A program made the position numbers and the translations under genes. From Isochrysis galbana (lineage: Eukaryota; Haptophyta; Isochrysidales; Isochrysidaceae), in assembly GCA_018136815.1 (NCBI GenBank), contig CM030938.1, positions 3,735,448-3,799,447 on the forward strand: a stretch of DNA of 64,000 bases. The letters are read 5' to 3'. Of this stretch, positions 29,501-39,935 are shown in pieces (within the stretch, counting starts at the first letter, position 1; each line of letters begins with the position of its first letter). The notes below the pieces were generated by a model. That model was not told the DNA's origin. It searched no databases and saw only the letters and a program-made list of their open reading frames with translations.

Positions 29501-29864
29501 AAGCCCCAATTCGACCGCCCTATAATAGTGAACGACGACAGTTAGCTCGGCGCAGGCAGGAGCAAGGTTACATACATCTTGCAAGCTAGAAGCTAAGCGG
29601 CAACGGCTGCCTAGGCTCCGCACGGTATCGACATTGTAACACGGCATCGGCATTGGGATGCGGATGTGGGCACAAGAATCGGCCTATGCATGTCGAAAGC
29701 AGAGAAAAGTGGGAAGTATCCGAGCGGACACGCGAACACATCAGAAGGACAGCTCAAGTGCACAACTTGGTCTTGTCTGAGGTCTCGTCGATCATCCATC
29801 AGCAATCGGGTCGCAGGGCTGACGACTGGGACTGGTAGTTGCTTGCGCCGCGCAGGACGCCGTA
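29501..29864. other. 3-prime flank of the lipase gene, no gene seen
   Basis: No coding signal. It includes short GGCATCGGCATTGGGATGCG-like sub-repeats. Confidence 0.35.
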
Positions 29865-31026
29865 TCAGTATGCCGCGAGGGCGCCCACCTCGTCTAGCGC
29901 ATCATCCATGTCGAGTTCAAGCAAAAAGCGTGCCGCATGCCACATCACGGGCCGCCCCTCCTGTGCACCCTCGATTGCCTCGAAGCCGCGTCGCCAGCCA
30001 TCACGGCGCAGAGCGGGCAGCTTGTTGTGTGCCATGGGCTTGAAGGTACCAACTGAACGGAAGGCGATGGCCACTTTCGACCAGCCCACCGCATTGATCG
30101 CCGCAGCCATCTTCTCCTCAGAGGTGCCGTCCATTTGGTCAACCGGCTTCAATATGCTGGCGTCGACGGGCGGTTCCTCCTTCATCACTGCAATACCATC
30201 TCTGAGCCCGTTGAGCACATCCTCGTCAATAAAGTGCACACCACGAGCTTGCGCAAACTGACGAGCGAGCTGCGAGTCACGGAAGCCTGCACTCCACGTG
30301 GAGTCCTCCTCGAACGCGGCTGTGCCAAACGGCACCATGAAGTCCCCCTTTAGATTAGCGTAGGCGCGTCGGCGACGGAAAGCCCGGAGCGCGCGGTGGT
30401 GGGACCCATGAGGGCAGCTCATCTGACCGATTGTAGGTGTAGTGTTGAGGGAGGGTGAGGAAAGCAGGTACACCTGTGCACCAAGTCCAAGCATTTGGCG
30501 AGGGAGGGGGAGTCGGGAGGCCGGCGCTGTTCACCTGTTCCAACAACGAGTTGCGGAGAAGTAGGTCATCTGCCGTCGCCCCAGCAACCAGCCACCCCGG
30601 CCAGCTGATCCAGCCCTTGTGCGGCGCCGGGATTGGGACGTACGTGAACTTTTTCACGCCGAGGTGGGGTGTCACCAATGTGAGCAGGGCGTCTGGATGC
30701 AGACCGCCAGCGAGCGTCTCGCCTTCCGGGTCAAGAAGGAGCGTGCTGGCGAAGCGCACGTACAGCCCTCCCAGCGAGTTGCCCACCAGCGCGATCGACT
30801 CCAAGCTGGGGTACCGCGCCCGCACCTGCAGTACCTCCTCCGCCAGCCGCTTGCCTCCCGCGGCGATGCCATCGCGGGTGCGGAGGCCCTCGTTGCTCAC
30901 GGCGCTGTGCACGACAACGCTCCCACCACCGAGAAGCTCGAGGTTCTCCTTGAGCACGAGAAGGTTGCTCGCGCTCCCGTACAGTCCGTGCTGAAGCACG
31001 ATGAGCTTGGTGGGGCCGGCGACCAT
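29865..31026 (-). CDS. DUF676/ROG1-type putative serine esterase or lipase, two exons
   Basis: Exon 1 is 31026-30535, the intron 30534-30423 (GTGAAC..GGTCAG) and exon 2 30422-29865; about 349 aa. The first ATG is at 31026 (MVAGPTKLIVLQHGLYGS). The frame is open upstream but has no ATG. Alpha/beta-hydrolase features: LQHGLYG (residues 11-17, oxyanion side), SNEGLRTRDGI, the nucleophile elbow GNSLGG with Ser84, TPHLGV (119-124) and, after the splice, RALRAFRRRRAYANLKGDFM with VPFGTAA, which in the family carries the Asp region. The catalytic His should lie further on and is not certain. The family hydrolyses lipid esters. A (CT)n microsatellite starts 96 bp upstream. Confidence 0.82.
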
Positions 31027-31119
31027 GGCGAATCGCCGCCCCGCACAGGGCGCCACCGCCACCCACACAAAGGAGGACCGCAAACAAGCGGGGGGACCTT
31101 GTCCTCTTCTTCTCCTCCC

Positions 31120-31121
<2 letters not shown>

Positions 31122-31205
<84 letters not shown>

Positions 31206-31244
31206 GTGTGTGTATGTGTGTGTGTGTGTGTGTGTGTGCGTGCG
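31122..31244. repeat. (CT)n followed by (TG)n microsatellite
   Basis: About 80 bp of CT is followed by about 35 bp of TG-rich repeat on the plus strand, directly upstream of the lipase start. Confidence 0.95.
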
Positions 31245-31816
31245 TCTACGCTAGATTTCTAGGGGAAGTTGTGGAGATTATAATATAAGGGACCACGCGG
31301 GGAGAGGGGGGAGGGGGCGACCGACCGCCGACTCCCATTACAACCTACCCTCCTGGGGAGTAGTAGAAAAGAGAACAGACTCTCTAGCCATTTCTGTCTC
31401 TTGGCGTGCTGGCGTGCTGGCTGCGGGAGGAGAAGAGAGAGAGAGAAGAGAGTCGGATGAGTCCATCGTCGGCTCGTTCACAGATCGGTGGTCTCTCTTT
31501 CATCGGGCGAGGCACGAATCATCTCTCTTTTCGCCTATCTTTCTTCTTTGTCTTCCCAGGTGGAGTCCACTAGGCAGCACGTACGTATTTCTGTGCCAGA
31601 GCATATATGAAGATGGCCGATTCGAGAGATAAGTGACAGACGGTTTATCCCTCTCTTCACTCTCGCTTCCCCTCCCCCTCTCTCTTCTCCCTCGCTCCTC
31701 CCTCTCTCTACTCCTACGGAGTACTATCCTCCCACACTCAAACTGGCGCTCTCGCTGGCCCGCCCGTCTGCCTCGGCCTCGGCCTCTCTCTCCCTTCCCC
31801 CTCTCCCTCAGCGAGG
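31245..31816. other. intergenic and likely leader of the next gene
   Basis: No gene. 31640-31810 is strongly C/T-rich and ends at the ATG of the coiled-coil gene. Confidence 0.4.
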
Positions 31817-32029
31817 ATGGCGGGGCTCGAGCAGATGCAACTCGATCAGCTGCGTGTGCTCGTCGCCGAGCAGCACCGCGAGATCGAGCACACGCGCCGA
31901 CAGAGCGCAGCCTCTCGCTCACTCGCTGTTGCTGCCGCGTGTCGCACCTCCGCTCTCTGGCGCGCCTGGGCTCAGTGGATAGAGGCGAGCTCAACGCTGG
32001 AGCTGGAGGCGTTAACACTTCAGCTGGCC
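31817..32029 (+). CDS. coiled-coil protein, N-terminal fragment cut by assembly gap
   Basis: ATG at 31817 gives MAGLEQMQLDQLRVLVAEQH, then a heptad-like, charged helix through REIEHTRRQ and LWRAWAQWIEASSTLELEAL up to the Ns. A C/T-rich leader precedes it, as at the receptor gene. The rest is missing. Sequence after the gap (from 32130) is Arg/Gly/Pro-rich in all frames and I cannot join it. Function unknown. Confidence 0.5.
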
Positions 32030-32129
32030 NNNNNNNNNNNNNNNNNNNNNNNNNNNNNNNNNNNNNNNNNNNNNNNNNNNNNNNNNNNNNNNNNNNNNNN
32101 NNNNNNNNNNNNNNNNNNNNNNNNNNNNN
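32030..32129. other. assembly gap, 100 N
   Basis: Exactly 100 unknown bases, the usual placeholder for a gap of unknown size. Confidence 1.
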
Positions 32130-32917
32130 TTGGGGTCGCGGCAGCGAGAGGCGCCTAAGCGGTGCCGGCGGCAGCGAGCCCGAGACTAACGGTGCACTAG
32201 GAAGCGGCAGGGGCCTACCGGCAGCACTCGGTGGCGGACTTCTGAAGCAGGGCGGCAGGAATGCCATGCGGGCGGACTAGGCACACAGAGGGGGGGGGAA
32301 GGGGGGAGCAGAGTGGCAGCGAGGCAGGCTGGCGGCACGACGCGGCGCGGCACGCTTGTGCGTGGGCCCGCTGTCACACTGCGCTAGGGCCGTGGCCGAG
32401 ATGGCAGAGCTGCGGCGCCGCGAGAGCGGGAAGGCGAGAATGCGGGGGGGGGGGGGGACATCGCCGGAGGCGCCGCCTCGATCCTCCGTCGCGGGGGGTT
32501 CCGTCTTCTTGTTTCTTTTCTGTGGGGGAGAGAATTCGGTTTTAGTGGAGTGTTCTTGTGGTCCTGCTGCTTAATTAAAATAGTTAGGGCCCGTTGGGGC
32601 GGGCGGCTCCGGACGGGGGCGGTCCAGAGCGGAGGGGCGCCGTGTGGGACAACCGGTGGTGGGCAAACCCGACGGACCTTCTCCCGTCCGATTGGGTACA
32701 GAGAAACGTTCTCTCTTTACGTATAATGAATCGCGGACGCGACGAAGCAGACGGACGGAACGTGTCCTCCTCTCTCTTCACTGCCATCCTAGAGTACGTT
32801 CGTTTAGATGTCTCTACGATTCTTTGTTTCTCTTGTTCGTTGGACCGGGTGTATCTTGGCACGGCAGGAGAGTAAGAGAGAGCCGTCGGGCGCTGCTGTC
32901 CTCAGGTATTTCCCTTC
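32130..32917. other. intergenic, no supported gene
   Basis: GC-rich sequence with a G-run near 32446, then the upstream side of the receptor gene. No domain is seen. Confidence 0.35.
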
Positions 32918-33240
<323 letters not shown>

Positions 33241-33247
33241 CGTCCCC

Positions 33248-36217
33248 ATGGTGGCCCGCACCACTCTCTCCCTCTCCCTCTCCCTCTTACTCGCCGGTCG
33301 GCGCACGGCGGCACTCGAGTTGATGGGCAAGCAGACCTACAACACCTCTCGTGTCCCCTCGCTCCTCCTCTCCTCCGACTCGCTCCGGCGTCTCCCTCCT
33401 CTCCAGATCGGCGTCTCTCTCCAGATCGATTGCTGCTCCTCGCAGTCCTTGCGAGGCCGCTCGATGCTCGATTCGTGGGAGCTGCTTGTCGGCATCGTGA
33501 ACGACGTGCACGGCGGGATCATTGTCGATGGCAAACGCCACCGCCTCGAGATTATCGCACTCGGAGACTACTCGGACTCCGCCGTCACACAAGCCAACAT
33601 TTACTCCCTCCTCGCGCGGGGGGTGCGCCTCTTCCTCGGCCCCTTCGGGTCAGCACAGAGCAGCCACGCGGCAAGCGCAGTGCACAGCGCGCCCGACGCG
33701 CTGTTGATGGCGACAGCTGCCTCGTCCACCGCCGTGTTCGTTGATAAACCGCGCGTCTTTGGCGTCTTCTCGCCTGGTAGTTCGTACTTTACAACTGTGC
33801 TGAGGAAGTTTGCTGCGGACAACGTGATGGACGTGGCAATTCTCGTCGAAGACCTCGGACCGGCGCGCGTGTGGGGCGAGGGTGCGCGGGTGGAGATCGA
33901 GAACCTTGGGATGAACTTGCTCTCTGATGTGACAGTCCCGCACTTCGCGAGCGGGGTGGAGCTCACGGCCGAGGTGAAGAACTGGGCTAGCAAGTTTGCC
34001 AGCAGCGGCTCAGAACCGCTAATCTTGCTGGCCACGTACGAGATCCAGACGTGCATCAGCCTCGCTCGCGAGGCAGTGCGTCAGCGGCTGCCCAGAAGGC
34101 TCATGGTCTTCACCAACTGTGTTGAAAAGGCCGCATTTGCCAGCGAGCCACTAGAGACGCGCGCGTACGTCGCGGGCGTCGCCCCGTGGAATCCGCATGT
34201 CCATCGCTCCGACGCGTACGACCCTTGGACCAACGCATCCGCCGCCGAGTACAAATCCACCTTCGAGCAGCTTACCGGGAATAGCCCAGACTACGTCGAC
34301 GCCGCCGCATACGGCGGCCTAGGTGTGCTGCTTACGGCGATACAGGCCACAGCCACAACCAACACGACAGCTTTGAGGGAGTACTTGACGGGCCGCACCC
34401 ACCCAACCATCTATGGTGAGATCACCTATGACGCCAACCGCCAGAACGACCTCGCCTTGCGCTTGATCCAATACCAGTGGCAGCCGGACCCGTTGCAGCC
34501 CAGTGGCGGCACGTTCGAGCTCAAGGTTGTGCAGGGTGCCACAAAGTTCGCGCCGACTCTTAGCTGCATCGGCTTGTCGACAGCCAACTATGACCAAGGT
34601 CGGTGCGAATCGGTTATCCTCACCACAGCAGGTATCATCATTGTCTCGATGTCAGTACTAGTCGTGCTGATGGCTCTCGGCATGCTCCTGCTCCTCCAGC
34701 ATCAGCGCGCGCGCAAGCGGGCACGCCTGCTACTCTATCTTAAGAATGATCGGGAGGTACGCCTGCCTGCTTTGCCGGCTCAGCACGGCTACCACATCTT
34801 CCTTTCGCATGTCTGGGTTAGCGGGCAGGACCAGATGCGCATCCTAAAGCAGCGGCTGATCGTGATGATGCCCGAGATTCGAGTCTTCCTGGACGTCGAC
34901 GACCTCAAATACGGTCGTGGAGGCGATGACATCGACCGCTCCAAAGCCGTGCTCGTGTTCATCTCGAGCGGATATTTTGCGTCACAAAACTGCATGCGGG
35001 AACTGTTGCGTGCCGTTGCTACGGGCAAGATGATCATAACGGTCTGCGAGACCTCTGTGAACAAGGGGGCTCTTTCCCGTGGTGAGGTACTCTCGGCACT
35101 GCAGACTGCCGACCGCCGGTATCACGAGGTCTGGGGCGACTCTTTCCTCGCGGAAGAGGCGGCCAGGTGGCTCGAGGAGGTAGATGGTCTTAGTGAGGGT
35201 GGGAAGGACATTTGCGAGGCCATTGTCGCAAAGAGACCCATCGCCATAGATCTGGAAGCGATCCTCTTTGGAGAACCCGGCCCCATCGAGTGGACGCGCG
35301 TGGACGCATTCCAGGACGTGACGCTCCGGCTCATCGCAGAGCGGTTGTTGCCCGGCGATGACGCCCTCTACATTAGAAACGTGCAGAGGCGTGAGCGCAA
35401 GGCAGCCTCCTTGGAGCTCCAGCCACTTCTCGGCTTAAACGACTTCCACTTGTTCTGCTCGGAGCACAATGCGAGAGCCTTTGAGTTACTCAGTGAGGTT
35501 TGTGATTTCTTCGAGTGGAGACAAGAGATGACCGTCGAGGAGGGCGCAGGAACGTGTATGGAAAGTTCCAATGATAGCGAGATGCCTTCGTCGCTGGTGC
35601 AAAACAAAAGCACACCACAGTTGCTCAAGCCGCGAGAGCAACAAGCGTCCTCCGCGCCATCAGCACGCCACGAGCTTTCAGCTGTATTCATGGCGGGAGG
35701 GTCTTCTCCAGCGCCGCTTGCTCACGCTAGCACCCAGAAGCTGCGGCGCACCGTCTTGGGGCGCGCAAAGTGTGAGACACTGAGAGTTACTGGCAATCCA
35801 AACGACTTGCCTAAATGTCGGCAGATGCTTTTATACCTCAACGCCCTCACATGGACCTCAGGCATGAGGAGTGAGTTGTTGGCGCGCGAGGTCAAACTGG
35901 CGCTTGAGCAGGGCATAGACCTACTACTCGTGCACGAGACGCCTAATATGGGCGGAGCCGAGACGAGGCAAGGGGTTGACTTTGGTAAGTTCTTTGCTTG
36001 TGCCGAGGGCGCCACACCCAAGGAGCTCATTCAGGGCAACATTTATCGCAACATGGCTGTACCCCTCAAGGACGGTGCGTGGCGTGCCGCCTCAATGCAC
36101 TTGTTTGCGGAGAATCTCGCACAACAAGAATGCCGGCGGCAAAACACGCCTGTAAGGCGGGGCTCGTTGACGGTCAAGACATTGAGAAACGGCTCCAAAG
36201 GGACATTGACAGCCTGA
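33248..36217 (+). CDS. receptor-like protein: periplasmic-binding domain, membrane span, TIR domain
   Basis: 989 codons, no intron, ATG at 33248 in a good context and opening a signal peptide (MVARTTLSLSLSLLLAG). Residues about 50-450 form a type 1 periplasmic-binding (ANF/branched-chain amino-acid receptor) fold: LQIGVSLQID, GVRLFLGPFGSAQSSHAASA, PDYVDAAAYGGLGVLLTAIQ. One membrane span follows at 456-485 (AGIIIVSMSVLVVLMALGML) with a basic stop-transfer QHQRARKRAR. Residues about 514-620 are a TIR domain: YHIFLSHVWVSGQDQ, IRVFLDVDDL, DIDRSKAVLVFISSGYFASQ and NCMREL, whose Glu585 is at the position of the catalytic glutamate of NAD-cleaving TIRs. A second C-terminal domain (about 850-965; MLLYLNALTWTSG, GIDLLLVHETPNMGG, IYRNMAVPLKDGAWR) is unrecognised. 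Inferred: a cell-surface sensor of a small ligand that signals through TIR. Binding specificity and NADase activity are untested. Confidence 0.82.
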   Translation: MVARTTLSLSLSLLLAGRRTAALELMGKQTYNTSRVPSLLLSSDSLRRLPPLQIGVSLQIDCCSSQSLRGRSMLDSWELLVGIVNDVHGGIIVDGKRHRLEIIALGDYSDSAVTQANIYSLLARGVRLFLGPFGSAQSSHAASAVHSAPDALLMATAASSTAVFVDKPRVFGVFSPGSSYFTTVLRKFAADNVMDVAILVEDLGPARVWGEGARVEIENLGMNLLSDVTVPHFASGVELTAEVKNWASKFASSGSEPLILLATYEIQTCISLAREAVRQRLPRRLMVFTNCVEKAAFASEPLETRAYVAGVAPWNPHVHRSDAYDPWTNASAAEYKSTFEQLTGNSPDYVDAAAYGGLGVLLTAIQATATTNTTALREYLTGRTHPTIYGEITYDANRQNDLALRLIQYQWQPDPLQPSGGTFELKVVQGATKFAPTLSCIGLSTANYDQGRCESVILTTAGIIIVSMSVLVVLMALGMLLLLQHQRARKRARLLLYLKNDREVRLPALPAQHGYHIFLSHVWVSGQDQMRILKQRLIVMMPEIRVFLDVDDLKYGRGGDDIDRSKAVLVFISSGYFASQNCMRELLRAVATGKMIITVCETSVNKGALSRGEVLSALQTADRRYHEVWGDSFLAEEAARWLEEVDGLSEGGKDICEAIVAKRPIAIDLEAILFGEPGPIEWTRVDAFQDVTLRLIAERLLPGDDALYIRNVQRRERKAASLELQPLLGLNDFHLFCSEHNARAFELLSEVCDFFEWRQEMTVEEGAGTCMESSNDSEMPSSLVQNKSTPQLLKPREQQASSAPSARHELSAVFMAGGSSPAPLAHASTQKLRRTVLGRAKCETLRVTGNPNDLPKCRQMLLYLNALTWTSGMRSELLAREVKLALEQGIDLLLVHETPNMGGAETRQGVDFGKFFACAEGATPKELIQGNIYRNMAVPLKDGAWRAASMHLFAENLAQQECRRQNTPVRRGSLTVKTLRNGSKGTLTA

Positions 36218-37240
36218 GGAACTCACGCATCTCGTAACGCATAGCTCCAAGGCAGCCTGCAAATCCTCCATCATCTTGTTGCTCGCCTCATCCGCCTCAG
36301 CCTTTTCGCTTCGTTCATCTACATAGTACTCATCTCTTTATCGATATTTGAAGTTTCTCGCGCGGCCCACGAGCCGATCCGTTGCACTTCAAAGCCGGTG
36401 ATGACGTCTGTCAGCTATGCGAAGAGCACTCCCGAAAAGTGAACATCAGAATTTGCTACCATGATCCATGATTGTGGTCGTCGTCGGTGCTGTTGAATGT
36501 GTGCTGGGGTTGCTCGTTAAATTTAGAGGACGCTTATGCACGAGGAGCAGCGAGCAAGTGAAGCTCCCTCACAAGTCACAACGACTATGTCGTTGGACAA
36601 GTGTTCATGTTGCTGGGATCTCGTTTCCGGGTCGAAGGCGGCCCTCGCGCCTATGCTTGCAGTGCAGGGTTAGAGGACACGGAGGTTTCTTTTAGGTAGT
36701 ATGATGTGGATGTTGCTCTCTAATAGACACTCATGGGTGGAGATGGAGAAACATGGATGCCCTTTGGGTTGGCTTCTGCCCTCCTCCTTCTCCTTCTCCT
36801 TTCTTGAGATTGTCCCGTGCGGCTCGTGCTAGTCGTTCGTTGGTCATTTGCGGCTGCAGCGTTTGCTCGCCTCCCACTGGCGAGTGCCGGCGCAATAAGA
36901 AAATTATGCAACGCACTGGCACTGGGAATATGGGCCCTTGCACTAGAGCCGCTGGCCGATGCTGCACGCAGACGCAAGTGAAGGCGAGGGCGACGATATC
37001 GCCGCAGGCGCCCTGCAGAGACCCTTGCAGAGCCCGGGGGCGGGCGGCGGCGGGTAGAAGGGGCGCAACGAAGATTACCGGTAGCTTTAAAGACAACGAC
37101 TTCAGATTCTTATAACTAGGTCAAATTCGCACCCTAATCTGTATTTGTTGCGCCCAGGCAGCTTATATGATCACTATCTAATAGGCCCCTAACATGAAGA
37201 CTAAAAATTCGAACGCGAAAGGCGATTTTTTTTGTACGAA
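36218..37240. other. intergenic with one coding-like minus-strand stretch
   Basis: On the minus strand about 36325-36240 reads DERSEKAEADEASNKMMEDL, then QAALELCVTRC followed by GTGAGT. It looks like an exon but I cannot link it. The remainder, including minus ORFs at 36720-37096, shows no domain. Confidence 0.3.
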
Positions 37241-38290
37241 TAATGATAATGAAGACAACAGAAGTTGACGTTAAACGACCGGCGGGTGTCGGAGCGAAGC
37301 TCGTTTCCTCTTTGGAAACGAGTCGCGGAGGCGCACCGGCGGCTAGCGCGGCGCACGGTCCATCCGGGGAGCCCGGAACGGGCTCATCGGGAGAACGGGG
37401 AGGGCAAATGACGCGGCATGTGGAATGGACGGGAGAGTGGCACGGAACGCGAACCTGACGGACTGGAGGTTACGGATGGGACAGGAGGAACCGGATGGGG
37501 CGGAGGGTAGGCGGCGGAAGGCACGGCCTTTTGGGCATTGGCGGGTTGGACGGGCTGACCATCTTCCATGGTTGGAAGATGGATGGCGGGCAGTGGCGAG
37601 GGCGAGCGCGAGGACGGAGCGGACATAGCGGACAGCGAGTGTGAGTGGGTGAGTGAGTGGATTTGGTTGGTGTTGTAAGATTGCTTGTTACTACGACGGA
37701 GCGAGAGCGAAAGCGAGAACGAGGGAGCGAGGAGCGACTGGGGCGAGGGACGAGGGCGACAGAGGCCGTCAGGGTACCAATCCGACTAGTCCGACAACAA
37801 TCCGAGACACGCACACTCGACTTTCACCCAACATTCCCCCACACTAACGTATCTTCCACCACTAGGGCGGGGAAGACACAGAAGGAAGGAAACAAGGAAG
37901 AGAAAGCCGACAAGAGAGCGACGATGCGACGGAAGAGCCGACGGCGAACGGCGGTTACCGCGAACGAGTAAGTAGAAAGTAAGGAGGGAATCTATGTGCG
38001 TAAACCGAAAGGGGCGAGAGGGTAGGCTTCGCGCGGGGGAAAAGTCCGCAGCGACGAACACCTACGACGAGGGCGAGAGCGAGCGCGGGGGAACGACAGC
38101 AAGGAGGGACCAAAGGCAGAGCAAGGCCCAAGGTGCGAAGGAGCGAAACAGGAGCGAGACAGGCCACAAAGGGGCGCGACGGCAAGGAGCGAGGGGCGAG
38201 TTACGACTTACGAGTGAAGAGTTCTACAAGTTACCAAAAGGCCTGAATACAACAGCGGGCAGACTCACACAGACAGACTCGCAAGGCAGC
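37241..38290 (-). repeat. leader-repeat family, inverted copy
   Basis: On the minus strand a CTCGT/CCTCGC-rich leader holds GATACGTTAGTGTGGGG. A short ORF follows, MSAPSSRSPSPLPAIHLPTM (ATG 37626), and then a GAGCCCGTTCCGGGCTCCCC block shared with 52790. Related copies are at 39.1, 52.6, 26.7, 62.9 and 63.9 kb. It is probably the 5-prime part of a transposable element; the class is unresolved. Confidence 0.6.
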
Positions 38291-38719
38291 TGAGACGCCG
38301 GGGGTGGATTGGGGCCCTGACGGGCACTCCTGACCAACTCGCCGCATAGGTCTACCTGCGCGCGACGAAATCACGCTCGCTATGGGCAACTTAAGTCGAG
38401 CTCCAAAGGCCCTTTCGCGCGCTGCCAATGCGACCCGCAGTGGGGGACATGGCTCGCGCGCGGGGAGGGGCTCCCGCGGCGCATGTGGCCACCTGACACC
38501 ATAAATCGAGGACTGGCGCCAAAGAAGCGCCCTCCAAACCAAATGATGCCCGCCCACACCAGCTGGCGCGCTTGCGTGAGCATTTCCGACAAAGCGGCCT
38601 GCATTCGCCAGCCCCTTGACGATCGCCAACGCGACGGGCCCCACCGGGACCGCAGTGTGTCGCATCCGCGATCGACCTTTTTGTTTTAGAAGTTGTTTGC
38701 GTTTCTTTGTTCCCTCCTT
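38291..38719. other. spacer between two inverted leader-repeat copies
   Basis: GC-rich sequence with no supported gene. The two repeat copies run away from it on both sides. Confidence 0.35.
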
Positions 38720-39700
38720 GCAGGCTAGCCACGAGTCACCGTCGTAGTGTCCTACATTCGTCCATTCGCCCTTGTTGCCCTCGCCTCCTTTATCGCCTCC
38801 TTTGTCGCCTGCTTGCCCCTCACCTGGCTTACCTCCTTGCGTGCTCCTCGCGTTTTAGGCTAAAGTCGCGCGGTCAGGTATCGCCGGTGCAAGGAACCGC
38901 CCCATGTGTGACCCTGATTCCCCCTCAGGTGTTGGCCGTTGGATTATATCGTGGCGCTATTTTACTTCGGTCTTCATCAAATCACTTAAGGGTTTTCGAA
39001 AGATTCCCTCCTTATTCCTGTGCGTAACTGTCGCCCCGTCGGATCGTCCGTCGCCCCGTCGCTCTCTTGTCGGCATTCTCTTCCTTGTTCGATCTGCCAG
39101 CGGGTTCCTGTGCGTTCCGTGATAGGGATACGTTAGTGTGGAGAGTGTTGATGTGAGTGTAGTGTCATCTCGTCGGTCCATCGGCCTCTAGCCGTCTGTC
39201 GGCTGTCGTTCTTCGTTCGTCGCTCTCGTCCTCGTTCTCGTCCCCGTTCTCGTCCCTCGTTCTCAACACTACCTCAATACCAAACCTCTCCAATCCCTCA
39301 GCCCCAGCCTATCCATCCCGATCCGCCCAGCCATGTCCGCTCCGTCGTCGCGCTCGCCCTCGCCCAGGCCCGTCCTCCCGCCTTTCTTTGCTGAGGAGGT
39401 GGTCCAGCCCGTCATTGGCCACTCCCCAACTTCCGCCGCGCCTCTCGCCGCTTCCCTTCCGTTCCCTCCGTTCCCATCCGAGGCAGTGGTAACCTCGGAT
39501 CCGTCATGGGCGATTGACCAATTTCCAATTTCGATGCATCCCTAGCATCCCCGCCCATCCCGACCTCTCTCGCATGCCTTCCAGAGGAGCCCTGGCCGGT
39601 GGCCCATCGGACACACCTCTCTGAGGCGACATCGCAGCGGGCCGAAGCGGCCCTTTTCAGAGTCCATTTTCGCACATTAGAAACCGTGTGTTAACGTGAG
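38720..39700 (+). repeat. leader-repeat family, direct copy
   Basis: CTCG-rich leader, GATACGTTAGTGTGGAGAG at 39128 and a short ORF MSAPSSRSPSPRPVLPPFFA (ATG 39333). The following sequence GCCCGTCATTGGCC is shared with 52750. It is inverted relative to the copy at 37241-38290. Confidence 0.6.
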
Positions 39701-39935
39701 AATCAAATGCTCCATCGCGCGCGTGGCGCGTGCGCAAGCAAAGAGCTTTCGCGCCAACTGCACCGCCGTCAAATTTCGCCTCCGTCTAAAAGATAAAATT
39801 GCCCATTTCGATGGGTTTCCCCAGATTAGAAGTCCTGCCGTCGATCATCCTGTAAGCCAGAGTGTACCCGCAATCTTTTCTCGAGACCGCGGTTTATTCT
39901 TTCCAACACTGACATGATTCCACGACGAGAAGCAA

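Noticed and set aside
30455-31254. Plus-strand ORFs over the lipase gene
   Set aside because: Shadows of the minus-strand DUF676-type gene, which has clear catalytic motifs.
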